A stretch of DNA of 64,000 nucleotides from positions 25,993,516 to 26,057,515 of the forward strand of contig OZ022349.1 in the NCBI GenBank assembly GCA_963989245.1, given 5' to 3'. Shown here one piece after another: positions 40,401-43,400 of this stretch. Within the stretch, counting starts at the first letter, position 1, and every line of letters starts with the position of its first letter. Made by a program: the position numbers and the translations under genes. This DNA is from Nansenia antarctica (Eukaryota; Chordata; Actinopteri; Argentiniformes; Microstomatidae). Below the pieces are notes generated by a model. That model did not search any database. It saw nothing but the letters and a program-made list of their open reading frames with translations, and was not told the origin of the DNA.

Positions 40401-43400
40401 GCCTCGCCTCTGCCGCCGCCGCTGCCCAAAGGCTCGCCTCTGCCGCCGCGGCTAACGTCGGGCCTGGCGCTAAGTCAGCAGGCCGTGGGTCTCTCCCCGC
40501 TAAGCCGCCTCCCTCTCCCCTCCTCCCACAGGCCTCTGGTGCTGTGAACACTAGCCAGGCCTCCCTGTCTGCTGCAAGAGCTGTGGACTCACCTCACAAC
40601 TCCACATCCAAACCAGACACTAAGACTGAGGTCCGTACGCCGACCACCCTAACCCCCCCGCCACCTAAACCTACGCCGACCCCAACTGCAGTCCCCCAGC
40701 TGAGCCCCACTCATGTCCCCGCACCGACACTGACCGCCGCCTCCAAGGCAAGTCCGGCTCAAGTTCCTCCTAAGCAGGTCTCCACGTCAGGCCCAGCTGC
40801 AGTCTCCACCAAAACCCCAACCACAGTTGCAGTCTCGCCCCCCCAGGTCTCTACTGTCCCCTCCACAAAACCTCTCCCCCCGGCCTCCAGAGTCACACAG
40901 ACCCCCGCCCCTACCCCCCCCAGCCCAGTCACCTCTCCAACCATCGTCCAGACCTCTACTCCCAGCCCGTTTGCACCTCTAGCCCAAATCACCACTTCCA
41001 AACGCGCTCCGGTGGTCTCTTCCCCGACCCCCCCCGTCAGACCGCCAACTCAAGTCCCCGCCCCGACCCAAACTGTGGCTGCATCAGCAGCTGGACTACC
41101 CCCCCTGACTGCAGTCCCAGTCATAGCTGCTACGAGCCTCACTACAGTCACACCGACGCCTTCTCCAGTCCCTGCCGCGACCATCACAACCGCTGTCACA
41201 GCCCCAACCTCAGCCCCAACCGCAACCCCAACCTCAGCCCCAACCCTAACCCCAACCACAGCCCCAACCACAACCTCAGCCCCTACCACAACCCCAACCT
41301 CAGCCCCAACCACAACCCCAACCACAGCCCCAACCACAGCCCCAACCACAGCCCCAACCACAGCCCCAATCACAGCCCCAACCCTAACCCTAACCACAGC
41401 CCCAACCCCTACCACAGCCCCAACCACAACCTCAGCCCCTACCACAACCCCAACCTCAGCCCCTACCACAACCCCAACCTCAGCCCCAACCTCAGCCCCA
41501 ACCCTAACCACAGCCCCAACCACAACCTCAGCCCCTACCACAACCCCAACCTCAGCCCCAACCACAACCCCAACCACAACCCCAACCTCAGCCCCAACCT
41601 CAGCCCCAACCCTAACCCCAACCTCAGCCCCTACCACAACCCCAGCCCCAACCACAACCCCAACCTCAGCCCCAACCCTAACCCCAACCACAGCCCCAAC
41701 CACAACCTCAGCCCCTACCACAACCCCAACCCCAGCCCCAACCACAACCCCAACCTCAGCCCCAACCCTAACCCCAACCACAGCCCCAACCACAACCTCA
41801 GCCCCTACCACAACCCCAACCTCAGCCCCAACCACAACCCCAACCACAGCCCCAACCACAGTCCCAACCACAGCCCCAACCCCAACCACAGCCCCAGCCC
41901 CAACCCCAACCCCAGTCCCAACCCCAGTCCCAACCCCAGTCCCAACCCCAGTCCCAACCCCAGTCCCAACCCCAGTCCCAACCCCAGTCCCAACCCCAGT
42001 CCCAACCCCAACCACAGTCCCAACCACAGTCCCAACCACAGTCCCAACCACAGCCCCAACCTCAGCCCCAACCCCAACCACAGCCCCAACCCCAGTCCCA
42101 GCCCCAGCCCCAACCACAGTCCCAACCACAGTCCCAACCACAGTCCCAACCACCAGTGTCAGACCAGCCTCTACACCAGTTCCTACCAAAAGACCAGCTG
42201 CTACCCAAGCCACCGCAGCAGCAACAGCAACGGTCCCAACGGTCAAAACCACGCCTCCGCAGGCCTCCGTTCCAGCTGGGAGACCGGCCGCCACGCCAGC
42301 CCCCGCGGTCAAGCCAACCCCGGTAACGCCCCCCCCTGCCCCATCCACAGCCCCTACAGCCCCCCCTGCCCCATCCACGGCCCCTACAGCCCCCCCTGCT
42401 CCATCCACGGCCGCTCCGTGTCCCAGACCAACTGCTACACACGCCCCGTCTACGACCATCACGGCCGACCGACCAGCCGCCAGCACGTCCGTCACTGCGG
42501 TCAAGCCAACCCCGACCCCTGTTGTTCCCGCAGCCGCCGTCAAAGCCCCCCCTACAACAACAACAACTGCCGCCGCCTTTATCGCGCCCCCCTCTACAGT
42601 CCCCGCCCCCCCAGCGCCTGTCAGAACAGCCGCCGCCATTTCCTCCACCCCTGCTCCGTTAGCCCCTACCAGACCAATCACAGCCTCTCCTCCCCAAGCT
42701 CCCACCACCACCACCACAGTCCGAGCGCCCCCTGCTAGAACCTACTCGCGTATCCCCGCGACGACCCGTACGACCCCCGCTCCCACCCGTACCCCCACGC
42801 CGGTCCCAACCCCCACGGTTCCCTCGCCGACCCCCACCCAGAATGCCTCTGCTACCCCCTCTCAAGCACCCGCCGCCACCACAGTTCCCACCAAGACGTC
42901 CCCTGCAGCTCCAGGCCCAAAGCAAGTAGCCACGTCTGCCCGTCTGTCCACGCCCCTCACGCCGTCCACCCTCCCCAGTTCATCCCCCGCGGCGGCCCGC
43001 TCAGTGAGCCAGGCTGCGGAGGCCTCGGTGGAGGAGGCGGCCCAGGACAGAGGCGGCACAGAGAGGCTCCAGGTCATGGAGGTGCAGACGACAGAGGAGG
43101 CGAAAGCAGACGACAAGAGCAAGACCAAGGAGGAGAAGGAAGGAGACGAGATCTGCGACTCTCGACCGAAAAGAAGGAGAGTGGAGAGCTCTTCTTCTGA
43201 GGCCAAGGACTCGCCTGCCCCCTCCCTCACAGACACAGAGACCCCAGTGGCTCCTCCTCCTCCTCCAGTGGGAGTTGATGGACAGATGGTGGAAAAGGAA
43301 GAGGAGAGTGGGGGAGACCGGAGAGTCGTCGCCAGTAAGAAGAGGCCCCTCAGTCGCCAGAGCAGCCAGGAGTCGGTCCGCTCCTCCTCTCCATCCTCCT

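Noticed and set aside
41050..42717. 555-codon open frame on the minus strand with Val/Gly-rich product
   Set aside because: It is the mirror of the stop-free Pro/Thr/Ala coding repeat of SRCAP; composition alone explains it.
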